Assembly (NCBI GenBank): GCA_002418285.1
Contig: DIDT01000035.1
Location: forward strand, 1-64,000
Length of the DNA stretch: 64,000 nucleotides
Direction: 5' to 3'
DNA from: Phycisphaerales bacterium UBA5793
GTDB lineage: Bacteria > Planctomycetota > Phycisphaerae > Phycisphaerales > UBA5793
The first letter of the stretch is position 1. Each line of letters opens with the position of its first letter. Under the pieces are notes generated by a model. It did no database searches, was not told where the DNA came from, and saw only the letters and a program-made list of their open reading frames with translations. Below, piece after piece: positions 16,905 to 26,245 of the stretch. The position numbers were made by a program, and so were the translations under genes.

Positions 16905-19097
16905 ATGATGCAACTCACGACATCGAGTCTTCGCCTGCTCGCCATCGGAACGCTCATAGCGCTTCCGCTAACCGGCTGCGACAACAAGGCAGGCGAAGCG
17001 CGCAACAACGCCGAAGAGCAGCTCCAGGATGCGGCGGACAAAATTCAGGCGTACGCCCTGCAGGCAGCCTATCCGACGCCGATGACCGATGAGCAGTCGG
17101 AATCACTCACCGCGCTCGCCGGAGAGGTAAGCGCGGGCAACAAGCCCGATGACATGTCCGATGAGCAGGCGCAGCGCCTCTCGGGTCTCGGAGGTTCGAA
17201 GTTCCAGCCGATCGACGACGCCAAGGCCGAGTTGACTGAAATCCAGAATGGCTTGACGGCGGGCAGTGGTGGCGGCGGACTCAACGAGCAGCAAGCCGCC
17301 AAGGCGGCGCTCCGCACCGAAGCGAGCCTCGGCATGGCGCGGCTGCAACTCGAAGAAGCAACTCGCTCCGACTCAGGTGTTCAGAGCGCGATCTCACTTG
17401 CTGATGCCCACATCGATGCCGTGCTGGAACTTCAGGCGATCGTGGCAGCCAACGCCGCCTATGACCCCTCGGCATCACTTCGGGAGATCGATGGCCAGGC
17501 GCAGGATGCCCGCAGTCGCCTCGCCAAGCACCAAAGCGACGTCCGCGAGATTCAAAAGAGGATCTCTGACCTTCAGACACGGATTGACGCCGAGGTTCGC
17601 GAGACCAACCGCCTTGGTGAACAGGCTGCCACGCAGCGTGAGGCCGCCCTCTCGGCGCCGCTGAATACGCGCATCGCCAAGATCGAGGCCGCCGCCGCCG
17701 TGGCAAGGCAGGCCGACGCCCATCAGGTCGCAGCCGCAAACCTCGAATCCCAGGTTGACGTCCTTCAACCGGATCTTGTCCGCGCACAAACGTTCGTCCT
17801 CGAGGCCGAAGGGGAAATCAAGGATCTTGACGCGGCCCGCGCGCGCATTAAGACCCGCGAGCAGCAGGTCGCCGCTGAGGGCGCGCAATTACAGTCGGAT
17901 CTTAAGAAGGCGACGGAGGCGTTTGATGCGGTCTTCACGCCGCTTGCCGCCCAGTTTGAGAACGAGCTGATGCCGTACTATGACGCAGCTCGTCAGGCAG
18001 CCGAAGCGGCGCTGCGCGATTCTCGCGGCGCCGGTCCACGCGGCTCACGCGCGTCCAAGGCTCAGCAGGCACTCGGACAGATCCTCTGGCGCCAATCGAT
18101 GAGCATTGAGTCGTTCGCCCAACTCGTCCACCGCGTCGCAGCCAACGGCAAAGCCCTGGGCCGCGGCGGACAGGACGCCGCCGCCGCCGACGCCTTGGAT
18201 GCCCAAGCCAAGGAAACACGTGATGGAGCCGAAGCAGCGCTCAAGGAGGCCCTCGACTCGATCAGCAATGAACCAGATTCGCCGGGTAACCAGAATCTCG
18301 CGACGATGATCCGTCAGAGCCTTGAGTACATAACTGGAGAGGCCGTCGCTGAAGTGCGCGACCTGACGGATCTGGCTGAAAGCGTTCCAACCGTGGCCGA
18401 GCCCACCGTGGATTCGGGTGAGGGTCCCCTTGGGTTGCTTCAGCGAGCCAAGGCGATTCTCGATGCCGGCCAATATGATCAGATCCCCACGCTCGTACTC
18501 GCGAAGACTCCGGAGCAGCAGACCGCGATGGACATGCTCAAGCGCATGGCGTCGGCCAGCAGCAAGTTGAGCCAGGCCTGCCAGCAGCAGTTCGGCATCG
18601 GGCTGAGCGAACTCATCTCGGATCCGCGCTTCAGCAGCGAGATGGACCGGCTGGGTGACAATGGGATGGCGGCGATGGTGCTCCCGTTCATCAAGCAGTT
18701 GATCACGGGCGGTCTGCCCGACTTTGCTGCGATTGATCTCGAGAGTATCAACTTCTCTTACGACAACGCCCGGACCACGGCTTGGACCGATGACATCGAG
18801 GAACTCGACGGGCAGAACTTCGTGCTGCAGGATGGCCAGTGGTACTTTGAAGCTCCCGAGATTCCCCAAGAAGCGATGGCGATGATGAACCTCATTATCG
18901 ATCCCTTCGTCACCACGATGGAGAACATTGCCACGCGCACGAGTAACAATGACTTTGTTGATCGTTGGGTCATGGTGAGCGCGCTGATCGATGAATGGTC
19001 CAAAGCGGCGCAGGACGCCGCCATGAAGATGATGCCCCAAGGTCAGGATCCAGGCGGCGTTGGTCGCCAGCGAGGTCGTGACGGCGGTGGCGGCTAA
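16905..19097 (+). CDS. large alpha-helical lipoprotein, coiled coil
   Basis: A 730-residue protein of unknown function. The tandem ATGs at 16905/16908 follow GAGGAAAGG. The N-terminus has a signal sequence with a good lipobox, LTGC, giving lipidated Cys25. The mature part is almost entirely helical: alanine, glutamate and glutamine-rich heptad-like stretches at about residues 35-80 and 130-350 (for example 'DVREIQKRISDLQTRIDAEV'), followed by a helical C-terminal half. The tail is glycine/arginine-rich and methionine-containing. No enzyme motif was found. It could be an envelope-spanning or periplasmic structural protein. It is a single gene with its own candidate promoter. Confidence 0.7.
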   Translation: MMQLTTSSLRLLAIGTLIALPLTGCDNKAGEARNNAEEQLQDAADKIQAYALQAAYPTPMTDEQSESLTALAGEVSAGNKPDDMSDEQAQRLSGLGGSKFQPIDDAKAELTEIQNGLTAGSGGGGLNEQQAAKAALRTEASLGMARLQLEEATRSDSGVQSAISLADAHIDAVLELQAIVAANAAYDPSASLREIDGQAQDARSRLAKHQSDVREIQKRISDLQTRIDAEVRETNRLGEQAATQREAALSAPLNTRIAKIEAAAAVARQADAHQVAAANLESQVDVLQPDLVRAQTFVLEAEGEIKDLDAARARIKTREQQVAAEGAQLQSDLKKATEAFDAVFTPLAAQFENELMPYYDAARQAAEAALRDSRGAGPRGSRASKAQQALGQILWRQSMSIESFAQLVHRVAANGKALGRGGQDAAAADALDAQAKETRDGAEAALKEALDSISNEPDSPGNQNLATMIRQSLEYITGEAVAEVRDLTDLAESVPTVAEPTVDSGEGPLGLLQRAKAILDAGQYDQIPTLVLAKTPEQQTAMDMLKRMASASSKLSQACQQQFGIGLSELISDPRFSSEMDRLGDNGMAAMVLPFIKQLITGGLPDFAAIDLESINFSYDNARTTAWTDDIEELDGQNFVLQDGQWYFEAPEIPQEAMAMMNLIIDPFVTTMENIATRTSNNDFVDRWVMVSALIDEWSKAAQDAAMKMMPQGQDPGGVGRQRGRDGGGG

Positions 19098-19173
19098 CCC
19101 GCCTCGCCTGGTGAGACGCGCTCGATTCGTGTCATCGCGGTGCGCCTCCGTCCAACTGGTCGGAGTTTAGACC

Positions 19174-20853
19174 ATGCACGCACTCTTCGAAGAGCGCCGC
19201 TACCTCATCCCCTTCCGCGCCAGCCTGCTGCCGCAGATCTTCTGCGACACGCTCATCGTCGGCTCCGGCGTGGCGGGGCTTCGGGCCGCGATTGCGGCAT
19301 CCGCCCATGGCGAAGTCATCGTTCTGGCCAAAGCTGATATCAAGCGATCCAGTACCGCGTGGGCTCAAGGGGGCATTGCCGCCGTCCTGGGCACCTCCGA
19401 AGCTGCCGTCCGCATGCATGTCGAAGACACGATCGAGACAGGCTGTGGGTTGTGTGATGCGGGGGTCGTGCAGAGCACCGTCGCCGGCGCCCGGCCACGA
19501 ATCGAGGAGCTCCGCAACTGGGGGATGCGTTTTGACGTCAACGAGGAGGGCGAGATCTCCCTCGGTCGCGAGGGCGGGCATCGTGAATCGCGCATCCTCC
19601 ACTCCGACGGCGACGCCACCGGCCGCGAACTCGTGCGGTGCCTCGGACAACACGTTCAAAAGAACTCGGCCATTCGAGTGTTCGAGAACTGCTTTGCGCT
19701 CGATCTGCTGACCGTCTCCGATGGCGACAACAGCCCGGTCGTCGGGGCGATCACTCATCATCCGAAATACGGCCTGCAGATGATCTGGGCGTGGTCCACG
19801 ATCATCGCGACGGGTGGAGTCGGTGGCGTTTATCGCGAGACAACCAATCCGGCCGGCACGACGGGTGACGGAATTGCGATGGCGTATCGCGCGGGCGCCG
19901 CGGTCGCAGACATGGCTTTCATGCAGTTTCACCCGACGACGCTATACATCGCGGGAGCCGAGCGATCGCTGATCACAGAAGCGGTGCGCGGCGAAGGGGC
20001 GCACCTGGTCGACCGGCGCGGCGAGCGGTTCATGGTGGGCGCGCACCCGATGGCGGAACTGGCGCCGCGCGACATCGTCAGCCGCGCGATCATCGAACAT
20101 GTCGCCGAGACTGGTGATTCGCACGTCTTTCTCGATGCCCGCCACTTCAACCCGGGCTTCTTTGCGCAGCGATTTCCAGGGATTGCCGCCCAGCTGGCCA
20201 GATTCGACATTGATCCTGAGCACGATCTCATTCCCGTCCAGCCCAGCGCCCACTACACGATTGGAGGGATCAACGTCGATGAGTTTGGAAGGACAAACCG
20301 CCCCGGCCTCTACGCCTGCGGAGAGGCGGCGTGCTCTCGGCTGCATGGCGCCAACCGTTTGGCGAGCAACAGCCTGCTGGAAGGGCTGGTGCGTGGCGAG
20401 ATCACCGGCCGCATCTGCGAAGAACAGCATGAGGCGGTCAATGGCGGCAGGCCACCCAAGCGAATCATCAGCAATATCCCCGTGTCCGAACATGGTGGCC
20501 TGGATCTCACCGACGTGCGATCGAGCCTGCGCAGCGTAATGTGGCGCCACCTGGGCATTATCCGCAACGGCCAGACCATGGCTGATGTGCGCGAGATGAT
20601 CGACTTCTGGGGTCGCTACACCCTCGACAAGATTTTTGACGAGCCGATGGGATGGGAAACGCAGAATATGCTGCTGGTAGCGTCGCTTGTTTGCAACAGT
20701 GCGCTGTGGAGAGAAGAAAGCCGGGGTGTCCACAGCCGGCGCGATTTCCCTGAGCCGCGCGAGGCGTTTCGCGCGCATGACGTCTGGAGGAAGGGTCAAG
20801 CTGAACCGACACGGACGGTCGCGGCATCCGATCCCACGGGAGTGCCGGTGTGA
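19174..20853 (+). CDS. nadB: L-aspartate oxidase
   Basis: FAD enzyme oxidising L-aspartate to iminoaspartate, the first step of de novo NAD synthesis. The dinucleotide-binding GSGVAG is at residues 30-35. The succinate dehydrogenase/fumarate reductase flavoprotein signatures follow: SSTAWAQGGIAAVL, then GGVGGVYRETTNPAGTTGDG, 'MQFHPTTLY', and 'HYTIGGINVD' with 'YACGEAACSRLHGANRLASNSLLEGLV', which separates NadB from SdhA. Length of 559 residues is normal. No nadA or nadC is seen next to it. The stop overlaps the start of the following lipoprotein gene by 4 bases (GTGA), which implies translational coupling. Confidence 0.95.
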   Translation: MHALFEERRYLIPFRASLLPQIFCDTLIVGSGVAGLRAAIAASAHGEVIVLAKADIKRSSTAWAQGGIAAVLGTSEAAVRMHVEDTIETGCGLCDAGVVQSTVAGARPRIEELRNWGMRFDVNEEGEISLGREGGHRESRILHSDGDATGRELVRCLGQHVQKNSAIRVFENCFALDLLTVSDGDNSPVVGAITHHPKYGLQMIWAWSTIIATGGVGGVYRETTNPAGTTGDGIAMAYRAGAAVADMAFMQFHPTTLYIAGAERSLITEAVRGEGAHLVDRRGERFMVGAHPMAELAPRDIVSRAIIEHVAETGDSHVFLDARHFNPGFFAQRFPGIAAQLARFDIDPEHDLIPVQPSAHYTIGGINVDEFGRTNRPGLYACGEAACSRLHGANRLASNSLLEGLVRGEITGRICEEQHEAVNGGRPPKRIISNIPVSEHGGLDLTDVRSSLRSVMWRHLGIIRNGQTMADVREMIDFWGRYTLDKIFDEPMGWETQNMLLVASLVCNSALWREESRGVHSRRDFPEPREAFRAHDVWRKGQAEPTRTVAASDPTGVPV

Positions 20854-21404
20854 GGCGCCCGCGAGCAGTCCATCTTGGGTGGATTGGAATCGCGCTGGCG
20901 AGCGGCTCGCTGTGCGGGTGCCAGGTCGAGATGGGTCGCCGCGACCACTGGGCCGACAAGGCTAAGCAGTTCGAGCAATTGCACGCCAGCCCGCCACGAG
21001 AGAACACCGAGGTGGCCAAACTCCGCGTTGAAAACCCGGATGGCACCACCACGCTCAACTGCTATCTCCCTGAGAACCTCATCATGCACCTGCGCAACTG
21101 CATCGCGATGGCGGAGGTGGATCTCATCTATGATCAGTTGCTTTCCGATGCCGCCAAGCAGGTGTACCTGGAAGAGGAACGTGATCCGCACGAGGCGGTC
21201 GACTGGCTCATGACCAATCAGCGCGACGTGATCATCATGCTCAATCGGATGACTGCGGGACTCAGCAGTCCGGATGTATCCTGGCAGAGCCGGGAGAACA
21301 CGTACCGCATGGAAATCGTCTCACCGGTCCGCACGAGCCTGCGATTTACGACGCTCGATTTGATCCGCGAGAATGGTCAATTCAAACTCCTGTTAGTCTC
21401 TTGA
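20850..21404 (+). CDS. hypothetical lipoprotein coupled to nadB
   Basis: A 184-residue protein of unknown function starting with GTG inside the nadB stop. The signal sequence ends LCGC, so Cys24 is the likely lipidated residue. The mature part mixes alpha and beta, with 'CYLPENLIMHLRNCIAMAEVDLIYDQLLS' and 'DPHEAVDWLMTNQRDVIIMLNRM' helices and a C-terminal beta pair. The overlap with nadB suggests shared expression, not necessarily shared function. Confidence 0.7.
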   Translation: MRRPRAVHLGWIGIALASGSLCGCQVEMGRRDHWADKAKQFEQLHASPPRENTEVAKLRVENPDGTTTLNCYLPENLIMHLRNCIAMAEVDLIYDQLLSDAAKQVYLEEERDPHEAVDWLMTNQRDVIIMLNRMTAGLSSPDVSWQSRENTYRMEIVSPVRTSLRFTTLDLIRENGQFKLLLVS

Positions 21405-21458
21405 GCCTCACCGGCGCTTACCATCAGGCCAGACACTGATTCTGAACCGGATTCGACG

Positions 21459-21839
21459 ATGTCCAAAGGTTGGTTCAAAAACGCGTTTGCGGTCGACCCA
21501 CCCGGGCCGGCTGAACCGACCGAGGAGCAAAAGCCGGTGGTCGAATGGGCTTGCCGCCAGATCGCGCGCAAGCGGCTCACGACACCGGGGCTCTTTCTGC
21601 TCGAGATGACCCGGCCGCTCAATTACATCGCCGCCAACACGATGCACTTCTTCCAGCCGGGGTTTTGGGCCCTGATGCGGCAGCAGACCCTCGAGAACTA
21701 CGAGCACTTCTCAAAGTTCCTCGAGAAGCGAGGCTCGATGGAGTACATCATCCAGCGCATCGAGGAACTCGAAGCCGAGGCGAGCACTCGCGAGAAGGAA
21801 GCCAAGACTCAGGGCCGGCAGAAACCGCCGGCCGAGTAG
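21459..21839 (+). CDS. small conserved-looking hypothetical protein
   Basis: A 126-residue soluble, helical protein with no signal peptide. It has an amphipathic middle ('NYIAANTMHFFQPGFWALMRQQTLENYEHF') and a charged coiled-coil C-terminus ('IIQRIEELEAEASTREKEAKT'). I do not recognise a family. It sits 105 bases before the GlmL-like gene on the same strand, but a -10-like element between them suggests the six-gene unit begins after it. Confidence 0.55.
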   Translation: MSKGWFKNAFAVDPPGPAEPTEEQKPVVEWACRQIARKRLTTPGLFLLEMTRPLNYIAANTMHFFQPGFWALMRQQTLENYEHFSKFLEKRGSMEYIIQRIEELEAEASTREKEAKTQGRQKPPAE

Positions 21840-21932
21840 CTCCGCCTCTTGACGGCGCGAGGGCCTTCCGGACGTCCCGGGGAGCTCATCTCCGGGCCTA
21901 CTCCCCGGCCCACCTCCGCGCTTCATCGTTCC

Positions 21933-21938
21933 TACACT
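21933..21938 (+). promoter_or_regulatory. -10-like hexamer TACACT before the six-gene cluster
   Basis: TACACT ends 6 bases before the ATG at 21945 and no Shine-Dalgarno is present, so transcription may begin at the start codon. With the terminator at 29029-29064 it brackets the cluster as one transcription unit. Confidence 0.4.
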
Positions 21939-21944
21939 GTGCCG

Positions 21945-23759
21945 ATGAAAAACATCGATCCAGACAAGATTAAGGTGATCCTGGCGACCGACTGCGGCTC
22001 CACGACCACCAAAGCCATTCTCATCCAGAAGGTGGGTGACAGTTACCGTCAGACCCACCGCGGCGAGGCCCCGACCACCGTCGAAGAACCTTTTGCCGAC
22101 GTCACCATGGGCGTCATCAATTCCGTTACCGAAGTCGGCGAACTGGCCGGTCGGCGCTTCGTCGATGACGATGGCAAATTGATCCACCCGGCCACCGAGA
22201 CTGAAGGGTGTGACATCTACATCTCGACGTCCTCCGCAGGCGGCGGATTGCAGATGATGGTGGCGGGCGTGATCAAGGAAATGACCGCAGCCAGCGCCAA
22301 GCGGGCCGCGCTCGGCGCCGGCGCCATCGTCATGGACACCATCGCGTCCAACGACAAGCGCAAGGCACATGACCAGATCCAGCGCATCCGCGAACTGCGG
22401 CCGGACATGATTCTGATCTCCGGCGGCGTCGATGGCGGCAACACCACCCAGGTGGTGCAAATCGCCGAGCTCATCGCCCCCGCCAAGCCTCGACCGCGCT
22501 TCGGCGGGAAGTACCGCCTTCCGATCATCTTCGCCGGCAACAAGGACGCCTCGCCGCTGGTGGTGAAGACCTTTGATGACGACGTTGAGCTTTCCGTCGT
22601 GGACAATCTGCGACCCGTCCTTGAATACGAGAATCTCGGCCCGGCCCGCGACCGCATCCATGATGTGTTCCTCGAGCACGTCATGGCCCACGCACCCGGC
22701 TACGACAAGCTGATGACATGGACGGACGCGCCGATCATGCCCACTCCCGGGGCAGTCGGCAACATCCTCCAGACCATCGCCAATACACAGGGCATCAATG
22801 CCGTGGGCGTCGATATCGGCGGAGCAACCACCGACGTATTCAGCGTCTTTGAGAAGACCTTCAATCGCACGGTGAGCGCCAACCTCGGGATGAGCTACTC
22901 GATCAGCAACGTGTGCGCCGAGGCCACGATGCCGAGCATTCTCCGCTGGGTCCACTTCGACATGGACGAACGTGAGTTGCGGAACCGCGTCAAGAATAAG
23001 ATGATCCGCCCCACGACAATCCCGCAGACGCGCGAAGCGCTGATCTTCGAGCAGGCGGTGGCGCGGGAGGCGTTGCGGCTGGCGTACCAGCAGCACAAGG
23101 AATTCGCCACCACGCTCAAGGGAGTTCAGCAGCAGCGCACGGTCGGCGACACCTTCAGCCAGCAGACCGGCGGGCAGACCATCGTCAACAACATGACGCT
23201 CGACCTGCTGGTCGCCTCGGGCGGCGTGCTCAGCCACGCCCCGCGCATGAACCAGACGGCCATGCTGCTCGTCGACGCATTCGAACCAGAGGGCTTTACG
23301 ACGCTGGCCAAGGATTCGATCTTCATGATGCCGCACCTTGGTGTGCTGGCAGAAGTGCATCCCCGGGCAGCTACCGAGGTCTTTGAAAAAGACTGTCTGA
23401 TCTACCTGGGCACCTGTGTTGCCGCCAAGGGACTCGGCAAGGAGGGCAAGCCCTGCTTCTCCTTTGAGATCAAGGGCAAGACGCTGAACGAGTCGGGCGA
23501 AATGAAGTACGGCGACCTTCGACTGCTGCCGCTGGCGCAGGGCGAGACGGCCACAGTCGCGATCGAGCCGGCACGCGGATTCGATTTCGGCGCGGGCCCG
23601 GGCAAGCGCATCGAGCGGCAAGTCAAGGGTGGCACGGTCGGGCTGATTCTCGACGGCCGCGGCCGTCCGCTGATCCTACCTGAGGAACGATCCGCCTCGC
23701 AGGCAGCGATGAAACGGTGGGTGGAAGCAATGAACATGTATCCGAGCGAGTCGAAGTAA
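21945..23759 (+). CDS. GlmL/MutL-family ASKHA ATPase
   Basis: A 604-residue protein of the family represented by GlmL, the accessory/reactivating ATPase of coenzyme-B12 glutamate mutase; it is unrelated to mismatch-repair MutL. Two ASKHA phosphate loops are visible: ATDCGSTTTK (D16-K23) and GVDIGGATTD (D290-D297), plus 'LISGGVDGGNTTQVV' between them. The longer frame upstream lacks a credible start; ATG 21945 is used. No glutamate mutase subunits (GlmS/GlmE) are nearby. Instead five genes for a sandwich-like protein and membrane proteins follow without gaps, the next start overlapping the stop (TAATG). Its likely role is therefore an ATP-driven assembly or repair factor, or an actin-like partner of that membrane complex. 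This last step is inference. Confidence 0.8.
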   Translation: MKNIDPDKIKVILATDCGSTTTKAILIQKVGDSYRQTHRGEAPTTVEEPFADVTMGVINSVTEVGELAGRRFVDDDGKLIHPATETEGCDIYISTSSAGGGLQMMVAGVIKEMTAASAKRAALGAGAIVMDTIASNDKRKAHDQIQRIRELRPDMILISGGVDGGNTTQVVQIAELIAPAKPRPRFGGKYRLPIIFAGNKDASPLVVKTFDDDVELSVVDNLRPVLEYENLGPARDRIHDVFLEHVMAHAPGYDKLMTWTDAPIMPTPGAVGNILQTIANTQGINAVGVDIGGATTDVFSVFEKTFNRTVSANLGMSYSISNVCAEATMPSILRWVHFDMDERELRNRVKNKMIRPTTIPQTREALIFEQAVAREALRLAYQQHKEFATTLKGVQQQRTVGDTFSQQTGGQTIVNNMTLDLLVASGGVLSHAPRMNQTAMLLVDAFEPEGFTTLAKDSIFMMPHLGVLAEVHPRAATEVFEKDCLIYLGTCVAAKGLGKEGKPCFSFEIKGKTLNESGEMKYGDLRLLPLAQGETATVAIEPARGFDFGAGPGKRIERQVKGGTVGLILDGRGRPLILPEERSASQAAMKRWVEAMNMYPSESK

Positions 23760-24886
23760 TGGCCAACGCATACACACCCGGACTCAAAGTCACCCCGAAG
23801 ATGACCTTCCGCACGCGGCGGGTGCTGCCCATTGCCGGCGACGTGCTCAAGAAGGTCGGCGACAAGGTCGCCGCACGCGACATCGTGGCGCGAACGTTTA
23901 TGCCGGGCGACATCACGCCCATCAACCTCGCCAATATGCTCTCGATGCCGCCCGCGGACGTGCCGGCCTGCATGTGCGTCAAAGAGGGGCAGAAGGTCAA
24001 CGTTGATGATGTTCTGGCTCGCTCGCCGGGCATCTTCGGGCTGTTCAAGCACGATGTGAAATCCAAGGTCGCGGGCACGATCGAGACGATCTCATCCGTC
24101 ACCGGGCAGGTCATCGTGCGTGGCGAAAAACTGCCGGTGCAGGTCGGGGCGTACCTTTCCGGCACAGTCGTTGAAGTGATCCCCAATGAAGGTGTGATCA
24201 TCGAGGCCGAAGTGGCTTTTGTTCAAGGCATCTTCGGTGTGGGTGGCGAGACATTCGGCCCGATTCGTATGGCGTGCAAAAAACACAACCAGGAGCTCAC
24301 GGAAGACCTGATTACCGAGGACATGAAGGACTGCGTCGTCGTCGGCGGCGCCCGCATGCACTACACCGCCGTGAAGAAGGCGATGCGCGTCGGCGTGGCG
24401 GCAATCGTGTCGGGCGGCATCGACGACTCGGATCTCAAGGAAGTGCTCGGCTACGACTTGGGAGTCGCCATCACCGGCTCTGAACACATGGGTATCACTC
24501 TTATCGTGACCGAGGGCTTTGGCGACATTGCGATGGCCGAGCGGACGTTCCAGCTCTTTGAGAATCACCAGGGCCAGGAGACGGCGGTGAACGGCGCCAC
24601 GCAGATCCGCGCGGGAGTGATGCGGCCTGAGATCGTGATCCCGCTCTCAACGGTGGCGGCGGACAAAACCGCTGGAGCCCGCAATGTGGCGGGGCTGCTG
24701 GAAGTCGGTACGATGGTGAGGATCATTCGCGATCCGTACTTTGGTCTGATCGGTGCGGTCAACAACTTGCCTTCCGAGCCTGCAGTGCTCGGATCAGGTT
24801 CCAAGGCAAGGGTACTTGAAGTCCGCTTCGATTCAGGAGAAACTGTTACGGTACCAAGAGCGAACGTCGAGCTCATCGAAGCCTGA
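23759..24886 (+). CDS. cluster protein with sandwich-hybrid-like N-terminus and KOW-like C-terminus
   Basis: A 375-residue soluble protein of unknown function, overlapping the ATPase gene by one base. The N-terminal ~150 residues contain glycine-turn beta motifs ('VLPIAGDVLKKVGDKVAARDIVAR', 'CVKEGQKVNVDDVLARS', 'VSGTIETISSVTGQVIVRG'-like blocks) reminiscent of barrel-sandwich hybrid/lipoyl-type folds such as those in RnfC or NqrA. The middle (~170-290) is alpha/beta with 'GVAAIVSGGIDD'. The C-terminal ~60 residues, from GTMVRIIRDPYFGLIG to VTVPRANVELIE, closely follow the KOW/NusG-type strand pattern. No lipoyl lysine or cofactor motif is evident. Co-location suggests it is the peripheral partner of the membrane proteins. 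Confidence 0.65.
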   Translation: MANAYTPGLKVTPKMTFRTRRVLPIAGDVLKKVGDKVAARDIVARTFMPGDITPINLANMLSMPPADVPACMCVKEGQKVNVDDVLARSPGIFGLFKHDVKSKVAGTIETISSVTGQVIVRGEKLPVQVGAYLSGTVVEVIPNEGVIIEAEVAFVQGIFGVGGETFGPIRMACKKHNQELTEDLITEDMKDCVVVGGARMHYTAVKKAMRVGVAAIVSGGIDDSDLKEVLGYDLGVAITGSEHMGITLIVTEGFGDIAMAERTFQLFENHQGQETAVNGATQIRAGVMRPEIVIPLSTVAADKTAGARNVAGLLEVGTMVRIIRDPYFGLIGAVNNLPSEPAVLGSGSKARVLEVRFDSGETVTVPRANVELIEA

Positions 24887-24897
24887 GGAGATCACCG

Positions 24898-26226
24898 GTG
24901 GCAGCCATGAACAAGCCCGGCCCCGTCCGTGGCATCCTGATCGTCGCACTCGCGTGCCTGACCGTGTTCGCTTCGCCGCGGGTCCGAGCCCAAGGCACGC
25001 CACTTCCCGTCAGCAATCTCCAGGCCCGCGACGTTCCCTGGGATGATGGCACCGCAATTGATCTGAGTTGGGATGCGCCGCCCCAAAGCGCTGGCGAAGT
25101 CGAGTCCTACTGGATCTACGAGGCCGTTTCCAGAATCGGTGACTTTGACATCGAACCCGATTTCAGTTCCATTAAGGATGTCATTCCGGGAGGGACGACG
25201 GAACTCCGTATTACCGGCGTTTCTCGCACGTTCACGCTCGTCAAGATTCGTGAGAGCTTCGACAAGCAACTCGACTTCCCCAAACTCCTGGCCGAATCGC
25301 GCACGGGTCTCCTCCCGCGAACGGCGTTTCCCGTCGGGTACAAGTACCGCGTCGTCGTGCACTACGCAGATAAATCCAAATCGGCACCCGTCGATCTGGC
25401 GGAACCGGTCCTCACAGATGAAGCGATCTTTGACGGCGGGCGTCTGTGGCTGGTGATCATCACCGTCGTCTTCTGCGGCGCCGTGATGTTCTGGATTCTG
25501 CACGCCCGAAGCGGCAAACCGATCAAAGTCCGCAAGATTGCTGGACTCGAAGCGGTCGATGAGGCCGTCGGCCGCGCTACCGAAATGGGCCGCTCTTGCG
25601 TGTTCGTTCCTGGTATTCAGGACATCAACGACATTCAGACCATCGCTGGTATGACGATCCTCTCGCGCGTTTCCAAGACGGCAGCAGAGTACGACGCCAA
25701 GATCGAAGTTCCGACGAGCAAGTCGCTGGTCATGACAACCGCCCGCGAAACGGTGCAGGCCGCCTACCTCTCCGCCGGCAGACCCGACGCGTACAACCAG
25801 GACCTCATCTACTACGTCACGGACGAGCAGTTCGGCTACGTCGCGTATCTGCAGGGCATGATGGTCCGTGAGAAACCCGCGGCGTGCTTCTATATGGGCG
25901 CCTTCTTCGCCGAGTCGCTCATTCTCGCCGAGACGGGTAACTCGGTCGGCGCGATCCAGATCGCGGGAACCGCGATGCCCGCCCAGTTGCCGTTCTTCGT
26001 GGCGGCTTGCGACTACACGCTGATCGGCGAAGAGTTCTTTGCGGCGGCGGCGTATCTCTCCGGCTCACCCGAGGAACTCGGCAGTCTCAAGGGACAGGAC
26101 GTCGGCAAGATCATCGTCGCGGTCCTGATGGTCATCGGAATCATCGCCGCCACGCTCTATTCCATGTCCGGTGCTGAGTGGCTCGAGTCCATCGTCACGT
26201 ACCTGCGCAACTCCGTTCTCTCGTAA
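24898..26226 (+). CDS. DUF6754-like membrane protein with Fn3-like exported domain
   Basis: A 442-residue protein with GTG start 24898, chosen for GAGGAG about 7 bases upstream (ATG 24907 is the alternative). Order: signal peptide to ~residue 32; Fn3-like domain ~38-140 ('PVSNLQARDVPWDDGTAIDLSWDAP'); transmembrane helix ~183-203; a conserved cytosolic alpha/beta domain ~215-395 ('SCVFVPGIQDINDIQTIAGM', 'FYMGAFFAESLILAETGN', 'CDYTLIGEEFFAAAAYLSG'); and a C-terminal transmembrane helix ~404-423. From memory this cytosolic domain corresponds to DUF6754; that naming should be checked. It is part of the six-gene unit. Function is unknown. Confidence 0.7.
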   Translation: MAAMNKPGPVRGILIVALACLTVFASPRVRAQGTPLPVSNLQARDVPWDDGTAIDLSWDAPPQSAGEVESYWIYEAVSRIGDFDIEPDFSSIKDVIPGGTTELRITGVSRTFTLVKIRESFDKQLDFPKLLAESRTGLLPRTAFPVGYKYRVVVHYADKSKSAPVDLAEPVLTDEAIFDGGRLWLVIITVVFCGAVMFWILHARSGKPIKVRKIAGLEAVDEAVGRATEMGRSCVFVPGIQDINDIQTIAGMTILSRVSKTAAEYDAKIEVPTSKSLVMTTARETVQAAYLSAGRPDAYNQDLIYYVTDEQFGYVAYLQGMMVREKPAACFYMGAFFAESLILAETGNSVGAIQIAGTAMPAQLPFFVAACDYTLIGEEFFAAAAYLSGSPEELGSLKGQDVGKIIVAVLMVIGIIAATLYSMSGAEWLESIVTYLRNSVLS

Positions 26227-26245
26227 CCAGAAGGACCCACGGTAC

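Noticed and set aside
21945..23759. Mismatch-repair MutL as the identity of the GlmL-like gene
   Set aside because: It has ASKHA phosphate loops, not the GHKL motifs of mismatch-repair MutL; only the name MutL is shared.
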